This document shows positions 52,984-61,686 of a stretch of 64,000 nucleotides of DNA, piece after piece. The stretch's first letter is position 1. Each line of letters opens with the position of its first letter. The notes below the pieces were generated by a model. It searched no databases and was not told the origin of the DNA. It saw nothing but the letters and a program-made list of their open reading frames with translations. The stretch is from Litoreibacter meonggei (GTDB taxonomy: Bacteria > Pseudomonadota > Alphaproteobacteria > Rhodobacterales > Rhodobacteraceae): NCBI RefSeq assembly GCF_003663885.1, contig NZ_RCCE01000001.1:886321-950320 (forward strand). The letters are read 5' to 3'. Position numbers and translations under genes: made by a program.

Positions 52984-53722
52984 GAAAACGCGATCCGACA
53001 TATCCCTCAAATCTGCCAAATTGACCGGCAACGCAAGGTCAGGCTACGCGCTGGTCGTGGTGTTGTTCTCGCTGGTCGTACTAACGCTGATCTTTGGCAC
53101 GGCAAGCACGCGGACGCTGACCCATATCCAACGCAATCAGACCAATCGGCTGTTGGCGGAGCGGCTAACGACGAAAGCCGCGATGGCGGAGCTGCTTCTT
53201 GCCCTTGGGCCGCAAACTCTGCTCGAATCCAAGGCACAGGTTTGGCAGTTATCTCTATTGCAGGGGGTCACGTTGCAACCTGCGACGGGGCTGGTTGATC
53301 TTAACACTGCGCACCCTGCCCTTCTGAGCCTGTTGCTGGAGGGCTACGGCTTGCCTGACACCACTATCAGGAAAGCGTTGGAGGCCCACCAGGCATGGCG
53401 ACGCCACGGGCGCAAATTGCTTCGGGTGTCGGACTTTCATCGGGTAACGGGGCTGACTGCAGACATGCTGCCAGAAATAGAGAACTATGCGACGATCTAT
53501 TCTGGCCGGACGGGGATTGCAGCGACGCAAGCGCCGACAAGACTGCTGCAGCATTTGCTGGGGTCAGATGACCAGCGTGAAGCGTTGGTGGGGCAGATCG
53601 ATCCGGCGCTGGTGGCGAGCGGGTCTGTTGTAAACCTACATATGATTGGCGAGACGGGAATGCAGGCGGTACTACATCTTGGAGGTGGAGCGAGCGCTTC
53701 GCGGGTTCTGGGGATGAAATAG
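52982..53722 (+). CDS. gspK: minor pseudopilin GspK
   Basis: A protein of about 246 residues. The motif NARSGYALVVVLFSLVVLTL has no Glu+5, the known hallmark of GspK. The C-terminal part has two helix-hairpin-helix-like turns (TGLVDLNTAHPALLSLLLEG, KLLRVSDFHRVTGLTADM), as in GspK. The start at 52982 overlaps that of gspO on the other strand, so its promoter lies within gspO. Confidence 0.83.
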   Translation: MKTRSDISLKSAKLTGNARSGYALVVVLFSLVVLTLIFGTASTRTLTHIQRNQTNRLLAERLTTKAAMAELLLALGPQTLLESKAQVWQLSLLQGVTLQPATGLVDLNTAHPALLSLLLEGYGLPDTTIRKALEAHQAWRRHGRKLLRVSDFHRVTGLTADMLPEIENYATIYSGRTGIAATQAPTRLLQHLLGSDDQREALVGQIDPALVASGSVVNLHMIGETGMQAVLHLGGGASASRVLGMK

Positions 53723-54109
53723 TCGGCTTCAGCTCAAAGAGGCACCACATTCAGTTATGCAACGTACATCAGACTTTTGACAACACTCCGCACATAAGCG
53801 CCACAACACGTCGTACGTCTGTTTACGCAACCAAAGATCGCTGTCCTTCATTCACAGTTATCTAAGCTCGCTGACATTATTTTGAAAGAGACGTTGAATT
53901 CGTAGCAGATGGCAGGCTTGTCTCCTGTTTTGATTTCTATGTCGCCGTGATTGGTCTCCGAAAGTGGGCGGTCGGGTGGGATATAGGCTTTCAGCCTATA
54001 TCTCGGACTACCAACCACCCCCTAAGTCTCTGATCTGGAAACAGACTGTCAACTGGACAGGTCGGTTCGAAATCCGCCACGATTTCCGCAGCAATTTTGA
54101 GATGTATGT
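53723..54109. other. intergenic region before the replication-relaxation module
   Basis: About 390 bases with no convincing gene. It includes the palindrome at 53980-54002 within G-rich (GTCGGGTGGG) and C-rich (CCAACCACCCCC) flanks. It is a possible origin or transfer-initiation region for the module that follows. Confidence 0.4.
53980..54002. repeat. perfect ten-base palindrome, possible origin hairpin
   Basis: GATATAGGCT and AGCCTATATC form a perfect stem around a TTC loop. No T-run follows on either strand, so it is not a normal terminator. It lies 108 bases upstream of the replication-relaxation gene. Confidence 0.6.
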
Positions 54110-55024
54110 TTGGTAAAGAGTTTTGATCTCTCGGTCACAGCTGTGACCTTGGCGGCATTGTCAGCCATATTGGAGTACCGCTATCTGTCGGTGCACCAGG
54201 TAGCTACCATTGTCGGCCTGCGCCCCAAGTCAGCCTCTGAGTTGTTGTTGCGACTTGAGCGACACAGGGCACTCTCCCACTTTGGCAATACTGGCATTCG
54301 TGGGTACGGGAAGACCCCCAAGGTCTATTTCCTCACCAAACGCGGGCATCGCTTGCTGGCCGCTGAATACGAAGCCCTGGGTCAGACCATAGCGCCCTTC
54401 AAGCCGGTCAATATGACCAGTCGCTGGTCGCCGTTGATGTATCACCGGATGGATACGCTCAACGTGCTCGCGTCGCTGGAGCGCGATTTTCAGGCCATGC
54501 AGGACTATGCGCGGGTCGCGACACTAGTTGAGTACCGGCGCGAGAAGATCGGGCGGCGGTGGCGAACTGAGACCACCGACTATGTCTCTGATCCGACTAC
54601 CGCACCAAACAAGATTGTGCCTGATGCGGGCTTTGTGATTGAGCATCGCGGCAGCGGAAAGCGGGCCTTGTTTTTGATCGAGGTCGATTGCGGCACCACG
54701 CAGCTACTGAGTTTCCAACCAGACGCAGACGTCAACAGCTTCACAAACAAGCTGGCACAGTATGACCGTTATCTTGCCAGTGGTCGCGTGACACAGCGAT
54801 ACCAGCACCTGGGCAGCTTCAGCGGATTTCATGTGCTGGTGGTGACCTCAAGCGAGGCTCGTGTCGCCAACATGCGCAAAGCCGCCGCAACGCTCCCCGC
54901 CAGTTTCCACCCCTATTACCGCTTCTCTACCATCAAAACCGTACGCCAAAAATTCCTGCATGATGGCTGGCTGAGTAGAGATCATGCAGACCACACCACC
55001 TACCCATTGATCAAAGGAACTTAG
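54110..55024 (+). CDS. replication-relaxation family protein
   Basis: A 304-residue protein from a TTG start. The N-terminal winged helix reads LEYRYLSVHQVATIVGLRPK and ELLLRLERHRALSHFG. A nuclease-like core follows with KIVPDAGFVIEHRGSGKRAL and FLIEVDCGTT (D and ExD positions) and TNKLAQYDRYLASG. This is the Replic_Relax (PF13814) plan found in mobilisable elements and integrated plasmids. It probably nicks or opens DNA for transfer or replication. The two next genes follow directly. Confidence 0.7.
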   Translation: MVKSFDLSVTAVTLAALSAILEYRYLSVHQVATIVGLRPKSASELLLRLERHRALSHFGNTGIRGYGKTPKVYFLTKRGHRLLAAEYEALGQTIAPFKPVNMTSRWSPLMYHRMDTLNVLASLERDFQAMQDYARVATLVEYRREKIGRRWRTETTDYVSDPTTAPNKIVPDAGFVIEHRGSGKRALFLIEVDCGTTQLLSFQPDADVNSFTNKLAQYDRYLASGRVTQRYQHLGSFSGFHVLVVTSSEARVANMRKAAATLPASFHPYYRFSTIKTVRQKFLHDGWLSRDHADHTTYPLIKGT

Positions 55025-55026
55025 AA

Positions 55027-55452
55027 ATGAAAGTAACAATTAATCACGTGCAAAAAAGCAGCGGCATTATCCGCAAAACCACATACCACGGAGTAGCTGT
55101 ACGGGTGCAGTTCAATGCCGAAGAGTTGGCAGTGATCCGCGAGCGGCAGCTAGAGAAAGACGTGCTGCTAGAGCGTGGCTACCCCTCAGACATGTCCGAC
55201 AACGCCATCAACAAACATGCGAATAGGAGCCTCGGGAAGAAGCTCTTGACCGCAGCGGTGAGTGGTGCGGATTCCCTGCATTTTGACCTGACGGTGACCA
55301 AGTTGATGAAGGGCGAAGATGTGTATTTCCTTGGCAACCCGATGGAAGCCAAAGGGTATGAGGAGGAGTTGAGAAACGGCTTAGTGCGGCTGAAGCAATG
55401 GATTGTTGGGAACGCCGAAGTTGAGAAAGAAACTGCAAGCTTCGAACTCTGA
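55027..55452 (+). CDS. unknown protein of the mobilisation module
   Basis: A 141-residue soluble protein with a beta-rich start (MKVTINHVQKSSGIIRKTTY) and helical later part. It lies two bases after the replication-relaxation gene and overlaps the ATPase gene by one base. No family is recognised. As it is fixed between the two, it may be an accessory of DNA processing. Confidence 0.55.
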   Translation: MKVTINHVQKSSGIIRKTTYHGVAVRVQFNAEELAVIRERQLEKDVLLERGYPSDMSDNAINKHANRSLGKKLLTAAVSGADSLHFDLTVTKLMKGEDVYFLGNPMEAKGYEEELRNGLVRLKQWIVGNAEVEKETASFEL

Positions 55453-57461
55453 TGGATGAATTTGCTGAAATTTTTGGCAACCTCGTTGGTCTCGCGATCA
55501 TCCTAATGACCGTGGCGATTGCCGTCGTATTCATTGGGATGATTGTGGCCCCAATCGGCTTGGTTGGTGGAGGTACCCTCTACTACCTCAATAACATACA
55601 CGTGCCAGAGAAACGCCGCCGTGAGGCGCAGCAGCGGACTAGAGCGCTCTATGCCCAAGCGCAGCAGCTGTCGCCATCGTTTGACCAGGTGGAACAAGCC
55701 TTGTTTGAGGCCGGGATCGAGAGTGCCGAACTGCACCGCATTGCGAAAGTGCTCTATCAGCAGGAGGGCTTGCAGCCGCCGGTATTGCCCCCGGTGGGTG
55801 ATGATCCGATCAAGCTGGCCCGCTATCAGGTTGAGCTCGAGAAGTTCATCAACGCCGCGCAACCCGACCACTACCAAGAATTCGAGCGCCACCTAATCTG
55901 GGCCTTGTCTGAATACGAGCCTGACTCCAGTGACGAAAGCCAAATGTTCCACTCGAAACGGCAGCGCAGCAAGTTGGAGATCGAACGGCTGATCCTGCGG
56001 TTTGTTAACGATGATGGCTTATTCAAAGGGCTGACCGACCAACTCAACGAGAACTATTTCGCTGAGAACGAGGTGATGCCAAGTGTCTGCAAACATGACG
56101 ACTACGTGTGGAGCTACCTCAAGAACACTCCCCTGCTGCCGCTGGCTGACGTGCAAGAGATGGTTGGATTGCAAGATCGGATGTATCACACGTACCTCTT
56201 GGGCTCGTCAGGATCTGGCAAGACCAACCTGATTGAGAACATCATCGCCCATGACCTGCGCTCTGATGAGGACTGCTGCGTCATTGTAATTGATAGTCAA
56301 ACCCAGCTGATCGACAAACTGGCCAAGCTCGATATCCCGAATACCACCCATATCACCCCAAAGTACAACTTAGCCCTGAACCTCTTTGACGTTGGCTATG
56401 AAGAGATGAAGGGGCGCGGCATTGAAGGTGAGACGCTAATCAACAAGACGGTGGGCCTCTTGAGCTTCGTGCTTGAAGGCATGATGTGGGCTGAGTTCAC
56501 CAACCCGCAGAAAACGATCTTCCAGTACGTCATCCAGCTGGTGATCAGTATCAAAGGTGGCAACATCAACACCTTCATGGATGTCTTGGCTGATGGCGGG
56601 CATGAGCGGTATGCTGACGAAATCAGCCAGCTTGATGAGAACATGCAGCGCTTCTTTGCCGTTGATTACCCCGCCCCAGACTACAAACGCACCCGTGAGG
56701 CGATCCGGAGGCGGATGGACGGTCTGCTGCGCAATCCCACGTTCAGGCGTCTGTTCTCTGCCACCGAGAACAAGATCGATATGTTTGAAGAAATGGCGAA
56801 CCAGAAACTGATCCTGATCGACACAAACAAACCGATGCTGGATGATGCGCCGTCGGCCTTCTTTGGACGTCTGTTCATCGCGCTGATACTACGCGCCTCT
56901 TATCGCCGATTTGGCGGTGCCAAGACCGAGCGCCCTGTCTACCTGATTGTTGACGAAGCGCATGAGTATTTTGACCGCTCGATCTCAGATATGCTGGAGC
57001 AAGCTCGCAAGGCAAACATAGGCCTCATTGTTGCTCACCAAAGCATCTCGCAAGCCAGGGGCGCGAAGGGCGGCAGCAATATCACCGATCCGTTGATGGT
57101 GAATACGGCCACGAAGCTGATTTGGACGTCGTTCCGCGAAGACGCCACCAAGTTTGCAGGCAGCATGCAAGTGAAGGCCGAGGACATCCTGACCCTGCCG
57201 CAGTTTACGTTTGGGATGCATTCACGGAAGCAGGGGTTTGCGCCGGTCAAAGGGGTGCCTCGTGCGTTGGAGGGCTTTGAGAAGCGAGATGACTCCCAAT
57301 CCCTGCAAGAAGAGATGGAAGAAAAATACGGGCCGACTCTGAAGGCTGACGAAGATCGACCAGATGATGATCCAGATGCGCCACACGCAAGTGGTGTGCC
57401 TAACAAGCCAACGAATGATCCTGGAGGAATTGCTGTGCCGCCTGAGGTGGAGGTGATTTAA
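55452..57461 (+). CDS. HerA/TraG-type DNA-transfer ATPase
   Basis: A 669-residue ATPase. An N-terminal membrane helix pair lies at about 10-45 (GLAIILMTVAIAVVFIGMIV and the next stretch). Walker A is LLGSSGSGKTNLIEN near 253, Walker B is VYLIVDEAHEYFDRS near 498, and the late GLIVAHQSISQARG segment gives the HerA-like Gln. It resembles coupling proteins of integrative elements, which pump DNA through the membrane. No other mating-channel genes are seen, so it might act with machinery elsewhere. Confidence 0.8.
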   Translation: MDEFAEIFGNLVGLAIILMTVAIAVVFIGMIVAPIGLVGGGTLYYLNNIHVPEKRRREAQQRTRALYAQAQQLSPSFDQVEQALFEAGIESAELHRIAKVLYQQEGLQPPVLPPVGDDPIKLARYQVELEKFINAAQPDHYQEFERHLIWALSEYEPDSSDESQMFHSKRQRSKLEIERLILRFVNDDGLFKGLTDQLNENYFAENEVMPSVCKHDDYVWSYLKNTPLLPLADVQEMVGLQDRMYHTYLLGSSGSGKTNLIENIIAHDLRSDEDCCVIVIDSQTQLIDKLAKLDIPNTTHITPKYNLALNLFDVGYEEMKGRGIEGETLINKTVGLLSFVLEGMMWAEFTNPQKTIFQYVIQLVISIKGGNINTFMDVLADGGHERYADEISQLDENMQRFFAVDYPAPDYKRTREAIRRRMDGLLRNPTFRRLFSATENKIDMFEEMANQKLILIDTNKPMLDDAPSAFFGRLFIALILRASYRRFGGAKTERPVYLIVDEAHEYFDRSISDMLEQARKANIGLIVAHQSISQARGAKGGSNITDPLMVNTATKLIWTSFREDATKFAGSMQVKAEDILTLPQFTFGMHSRKQGFAPVKGVPRALEGFEKRDDSQSLQEEMEEKYGPTLKADEDRPDDDPDAPHASGVPNKPTNDPGGIAVPPEVEVI

Positions 57462-57469
57462 GCTCAGAA

Positions 57470-57514
57470 TTAAAAACCCTCGTGTCGGTAGTTCAAATCC
57501 GACCCTAGACACCA
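57470..57514 (+). repeat. degenerate tRNA-Leu(UAA)-like 3' end
   Basis: ATTAAAA (anticodon loop with TAA) followed by ACCCT, a T-loop GTTCAAAT and CCTAGACACCA (3' acceptor, A73 and CCA) occur in order. The T stem and variable arm are poorly paired, so it is not a functional tRNA. It is nine bases after the stop of the ATPase gene and could be an old attachment site of the mobile module. Confidence 0.35.
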
Positions 57515-57845
57515 CAAAATCAATTGCTTATCGGATACGATAGTTTTTGAGGCTCGGTATAGGCTCTCGGCGCTCCTAATGTGCCAGGTTGACTTTCTCA
57601 GCCGTCATTTGAGAGTCGGATTGAACCTAATGCGACATCACGATCATATCAGCCAAGATTCATTGAGCGGTAAATCTCCGGATGCCCCAAGCATTTTACT
57701 TGACGACTGCCTCTGCGGCCCCATAAGTTTGCAGTCCGGCTACCTAAAGAAAATAGATTGGGTGCTCGATGATCGGCCCCAAATGTCAATTGGGAAGTGG
57801 TCGGAGCTGGCCGGGCTTCGGGCCCAAAAAATGGAGTGATTGAAT

Positions 57846-58121
57846 ATGTCTACCATTGCTGAACTTACCAGGGAAGCCATGAAAAGCACGGAAACTCTAA
57901 GGGTACTGAAAGCCGCTGAATCAGATGAGGCATTCATCTCTTCTTTGATTCAGTTCGCCGAAACTGTTGGTTTCTCCGTGACTGAAGATGACATCAAGAA
58001 ACAGATGGTAGTGGATCGCGAATTGGCTAAAACCATGGGTGAAGATGAGTTCGAAAGTGTAGCGGGTTCGATGCTGGGTGCTCGGATGTCGGGCGGGCAT
58101 CAAAGTGGTTCAAACTGCTAA
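57846..58121 (+). CDS. lanthipeptide precursor with Nif11-type leader
   Basis: A 91-residue peptide. Its leader (STIAELTREAMKSTETLRVL, then DEAFISSLIQFAETVGFSV and a MGEDEFESVAG end) follows the Nif11 pattern. After ESVAG the tail is SMLGARMSGGHQSGSNC, with Ser residues and one C-terminal Cys. Cleavage after VAG, or after the later SGG, would leave a core of 17 or 7 residues. One Cys allows one lanthionine ring. GGAG lies nine bases before the ATG. The LanM gene follows 32 bases after the stop. Confidence 0.75.
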   Translation: MSTIAELTREAMKSTETLRVLKAAESDEAFISSLIQFAETVGFSVTEDDIKKQMVVDRELAKTMGEDEFESVAGSMLGARMSGGHQSGSNC

Positions 58122-58153
58122 ATTAGGAATGCTTACTGAGGGGGCGGCTTGAT

Positions 58154-60937
58154 ATGGCTGCCCCTTTCTTGAAGTCAATTGGCTATACTCCCACTGAAGA
58201 AGAAGCGAACAACTTCCCACACACTCAAACGCCTTTCGCTAACGTGGAGCAACAACTAAGAGACAAGATAAGCTCTTATATTTTTTATGAATTGGCGAAG
58301 ACTACTAAGTCGAAATTGTCCTATTCAGATGTTTTCATAAACACCTGCGCTAACGCGATTCTTGGGCAATTCCGTGAAGAACTGCTCATTCAGCTGTACC
58401 AAGCGTTTGATCGGTATAGACCGCTTCAATGCAGTGTCCTGCCAGGCGAGTATGTTCAGGCGATATATCTTACGAGGTTCGAACAGGAAGTGTTGTGCCA
58501 CCCAGAACGGGTAGGTGTCTTACAGGATTCGAGACTCCACATTGTTTTTGAAAGGATACAACACTGCATTGATAGCGTTATCGAAATGCTAATTCGCTTG
58601 GAAGCAGACCAAGGTGAGATTCAAGCACTTCTTCAGAAAGAGAACGACCCGCTGTTGAAAGCAAGTCAAATAGAGGTGGGATGTTCAGACCCGCACAATC
58701 TTCAAAGAGCGGTTATGATTGTGACCTTTGAGTGCGGGGAGAGAATAGTTTACAAACCAAGATCACTGAGAAACGAAGAGTTCATTAATCAAGTCATCGG
58801 CTTCGTAAACAGCGTTCAGTCTAGAATCGCACTTACTTCACTCAATGTCATCGTTAGACGAGATTACGGCTGGCAAGAGTACTGCGCTTCTTGTGCCCCT
58901 CGCAACTTTGAAGAAAGAAGAAAGCTTCATGAACGTCTTGGGGCTCTTCACGCTATAGCCCATGGTCTTTGCATTACTGATTGTCATCACGAGAACGTGC
59001 TCTTTTTTGGCCAGTATCCCTACCTAATTGACGTTGAAACTTTAGGTCACTGCAGGCCAAAGGTAGAAATAGATATCCAGAAGTTCTTAGGAATTGACTC
59101 CAGCTATGAATTCCCAAGCCGCACAGGGTTCTTTCCAGAATGGCTAGCGGGTACGGGAGATGATGCGCCAAACTCGATTCGATCAGGGGCACTGCTCAAG
59201 AACGACAAGATCAGTTCAACAAAATACGAATCTACTTTTTTAGGAGTTGGTACTGACGGGATTATACTCGACCAAATCAAGGAAAGAAGGAGTGATCTAG
59301 AAGAAGAATTGGTGTCACGCCTTGGAGTCGATGCAATTGAGTTCGTAGATGATATTGAGTCTGCTTTCTCGGACACCTATCTGGCGCTAATAGCGTGTAA
59401 GGATAAGATACTCTCCCTCCTAACTCCACAAGATGATATTATTTCGAGATTTATTTTTCGTGATACCCATGATTATCTTAGAATACTAAACAGCATGCGC
59501 TATTGGGGATTAACCGATCCCAAAAGGTTACTTAGCAGAGCTTTTAAGTTAAACCCACATTTACCTCAAACTATTTTATTTTCCGAAGTTGAGGCTGTCC
59601 TGAATGGTGACGTGCCAAAGTTTGAAGTAGCGCTACATGAGCGCCTTAAGCTATTTGATGGAAAAAACTGGATTTTTCTGGAATTTTACTTAACGCCATT
59701 CGAAATGATTGAGCGGCAGCTTCGATCTATGAGTGCTGATCGTTTAGTGTTTGACCGTAGGTTGATAATTGGATCAATTTTATCATTTGATGAAACACTC
59801 CGAAAAGGAGCCCTCGTTTCTGAGTCACAATCGGACTTTCGAAGTTCAAAGAAGGCCATGCATGAGCCCATCTTGAACGATACGCATCAGGACGTGCTAA
59901 TCAATGGTCATAATAAAGCCGCGCTAGTAGCTTCGCTACATCGATTAGCAGATGGGACAAGGTTTTCTTACGTTCCCATGGAGGTTGGTTTTGGTCGCGG
60001 CATTGCTGGTTTGACCACCTATCTCTCAGTCGCTCGAGACATTGACCCTCAAACTGGAACTGATCTATTTGATCTGTTATTGATGAAAATCAGCTCCGCT
60101 ATTGAGCATCAGACTTTAGCTCTACATGGTCCAAACAGCCACCTGGTGCGCTTAGGTCTTGCCGACGGGTTAGGCGGACTTCTCTTTAGCAGTGCTTTGA
60201 TGTCAAATTTCTACAAGAATCCCATTCTAGACAAGATTCTTAACTCAATTCCTGTTGACGCTTTGATCTCCAGGCTCTCAAGCGAAACCAAGCTAGACGT
60301 ATTTGATGGAGTCGCTGGGTTACTAGTTGGCTTGGCAGCGGTTGCTAAGAAAGCCAACGATCCCAGTCGCCTTGCCTTAATCGAAGAAATCCATGAAGTT
60401 TTTCTTAAGCACATAGATGAGCTAACGAGTAACCGGTCATCCGTTGGAGTGGCGCACGGTTTGTCTGGGGTTGGCCTGGCGCTGGCTGCCAGTAGTACGC
60501 ACGTGAAGAATGTAGATATAGATTCAGTTATTGGAGCTATACTTGATATAGAACAACTTCATTGGCAAACATCTGGGGTTGTAGAGAAGTTCCACAGTCG
60601 ATGTGCAACAAGCAATAGCTGGTGTAGCGGGACTCCAGGCTATCTGTTGCTACGGAAATTTTTGGGTCGAGAAATGGAAAACGATCCAGTCTACATTGAT
60701 TTCAATTCAAGTCACATTCAACAAAATGAAACACTATGTTGTGGTTCGACTGGAGAGTGGGCGGTTCGATCGATCTTGAACGGCTTAGATGGTGTTCAGA
60801 ATTTACCAAAAACGGATTTTGAAAGAACTAAATATATGTTGCGTGATTGGTCAATGTTTAATGGTGTCTCTGGCGTGGAGTTGGTGACAACATCACCAAA
60901 ACTTCTTAAACGTATAATTTCACTTGGTATTTTATAG
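58154..60937 (+). CDS. class II lanthipeptide synthetase LanM, CCG type
   Basis: A 927-residue bifunctional enzyme. The dehydratase domain (DUF4135, kinase-like) has RIVYKPRSLRNEEFINQVIG, DCHHENVLFFGQYPYLIDVE and the second half to about residue 600. The LanC-like cyclase starts near 640, with VGVAHGLSGVGLAL (His768), SNSWCSGTPGYLLL (Cys824) and TLCCGSTGEW (Cys862-Cys863). A Cys-Cys-Gly triad in place of Cys-His-Gly marks the ProcM-like LanMs known for using Nif11-leader substrates. GAGGGGG precedes the ATG. No LanT transporter is in the window. Confidence 0.9.
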   Translation: MAAPFLKSIGYTPTEEEANNFPHTQTPFANVEQQLRDKISSYIFYELAKTTKSKLSYSDVFINTCANAILGQFREELLIQLYQAFDRYRPLQCSVLPGEYVQAIYLTRFEQEVLCHPERVGVLQDSRLHIVFERIQHCIDSVIEMLIRLEADQGEIQALLQKENDPLLKASQIEVGCSDPHNLQRAVMIVTFECGERIVYKPRSLRNEEFINQVIGFVNSVQSRIALTSLNVIVRRDYGWQEYCASCAPRNFEERRKLHERLGALHAIAHGLCITDCHHENVLFFGQYPYLIDVETLGHCRPKVEIDIQKFLGIDSSYEFPSRTGFFPEWLAGTGDDAPNSIRSGALLKNDKISSTKYESTFLGVGTDGIILDQIKERRSDLEEELVSRLGVDAIEFVDDIESAFSDTYLALIACKDKILSLLTPQDDIISRFIFRDTHDYLRILNSMRYWGLTDPKRLLSRAFKLNPHLPQTILFSEVEAVLNGDVPKFEVALHERLKLFDGKNWIFLEFYLTPFEMIERQLRSMSADRLVFDRRLIIGSILSFDETLRKGALVSESQSDFRSSKKAMHEPILNDTHQDVLINGHNKAALVASLHRLADGTRFSYVPMEVGFGRGIAGLTTYLSVARDIDPQTGTDLFDLLLMKISSAIEHQTLALHGPNSHLVRLGLADGLGGLLFSSALMSNFYKNPILDKILNSIPVDALISRLSSETKLDVFDGVAGLLVGLAAVAKKANDPSRLALIEEIHEVFLKHIDELTSNRSSVGVAHGLSGVGLALAASSTHVKNVDIDSVIGAILDIEQLHWQTSGVVEKFHSRCATSNSWCSGTPGYLLLRKFLGREMENDPVYIDFNSSHIQQNETLCCGSTGEWAVRSILNGLDGVQNLPKTDFERTKYMLRDWSMFNGVSGVELVTTSPKLLKRIISLGIL

Positions 60938-61318
60938 ATTTTCAAAGCGCCGTATTGACATCGCGTTCAATTTCTTGAAACCTTTTTCTTTGTAAAAACC
61001 TATCATCTTATCGTCACAAACGAGATCTAGCGAGTACAAAGTTTTGTATTTACGCTGGGTCTCCTCAATAAGCCGTGATCCAATCCCCTTGCCTTGATAC
61101 TCTGGCAGCACTTCAAGTAAAGAAATAAATGAAAAAATGTTTCTGTCAGATAAACTGCAGCAAAAACCAGCGACTTGGCCGTCGTCACTAATTGCAAAGG
61201 TACAGCTATCACTATTTTTAAATGAGGCGTCGATCATCTCTTGAGAAGGCTTCTTAGGCCAGCCTTGAAAAAACCTGTCATAGCGAAAATTGTCTGGTAT
61301 TAGATCAGAGTAGATCAT
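60932..61318 (-). CDS. GNAT acetyltransferase
   Basis: A 128-residue GNAT protein: FAISDDGQVAGFCCSLSDRN, then the coenzyme-A loop VLPEYQGKGIGSRLIEETQR and a C-terminal DKMIGFYKEKGFKKL. It is convergent with lanM, overlapping its end by six bases. It could acetylate an amine, or be an unrelated resistance or cargo gene; linkage to the lanthipeptide is an inference only. Confidence 0.8.
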   Translation of the reverse strand: MIYSDLIPDNFRYDRFFQGWPKKPSQEMIDASFKNSDSCTFAISDDGQVAGFCCSLSDRNIFSFISLLEVLPEYQGKGIGSRLIEETQRKYKTLYSLDLVCDDKMIGFYKEKGFKKLNAMSIRRFENL

Positions 61319-61686
61319 CTAAGAATATAAACATATAGAGAGTTATTATACATCCAGGGCCTGTGGATAGACAGAATGACTTAGTCAATTCGGTTTGTTC
61401 GAGAAGTGAATTGGGTAGGCCAGCACCACAAGAACCACCAGGTGGCTAGAATTCAAGTCATGGCGGTCAGTGATAATTTTTCGAATAGTGACTCGGGTAA
61501 GCCCGCCGAGTGGGACGCATACGTCCAAAACACCAAAAGTAGCCTTATTTATAAGGCTACTTTTGGGTTCGAACTCTGCTTCTTGGGGACATTCAGTAAT
61601 AACCATCAAAATGCTAATATACGGCCCAATAAAAGGCTATTTGGGGGTTCGAACTTTATCCTTACCCTCTGACGACAAGGGGGGCG
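61319..61686. other. repeat-rich intergenic region before the IS
   Basis: No supported gene. It contains the 34-base near-palindrome at 61533-61566 and a 23-base imperfect direct repeat (20 of 23 identical) at 61553-61575 and 61632-61654, each ending in a GTTCGAAC element. Confidence 0.5.
61533..61566. repeat. 34-base palindrome with 16-base arms
   Basis: CCAAAAGTAGCCTTAT and its exact complement ATAAGGCTACTTTTGG around TT. The stem is perfect. It may be a terminator-like structure, a regulator-binding site or a mobile-element end. Confidence 0.7.

Noticed and set aside
57579..57839. An 86-codon frame just before the Nif11-leader precursor
   Set aside because: No ribosome site, no leader-like or family pattern, and low-quality composition. 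A second precursor could not be supported.
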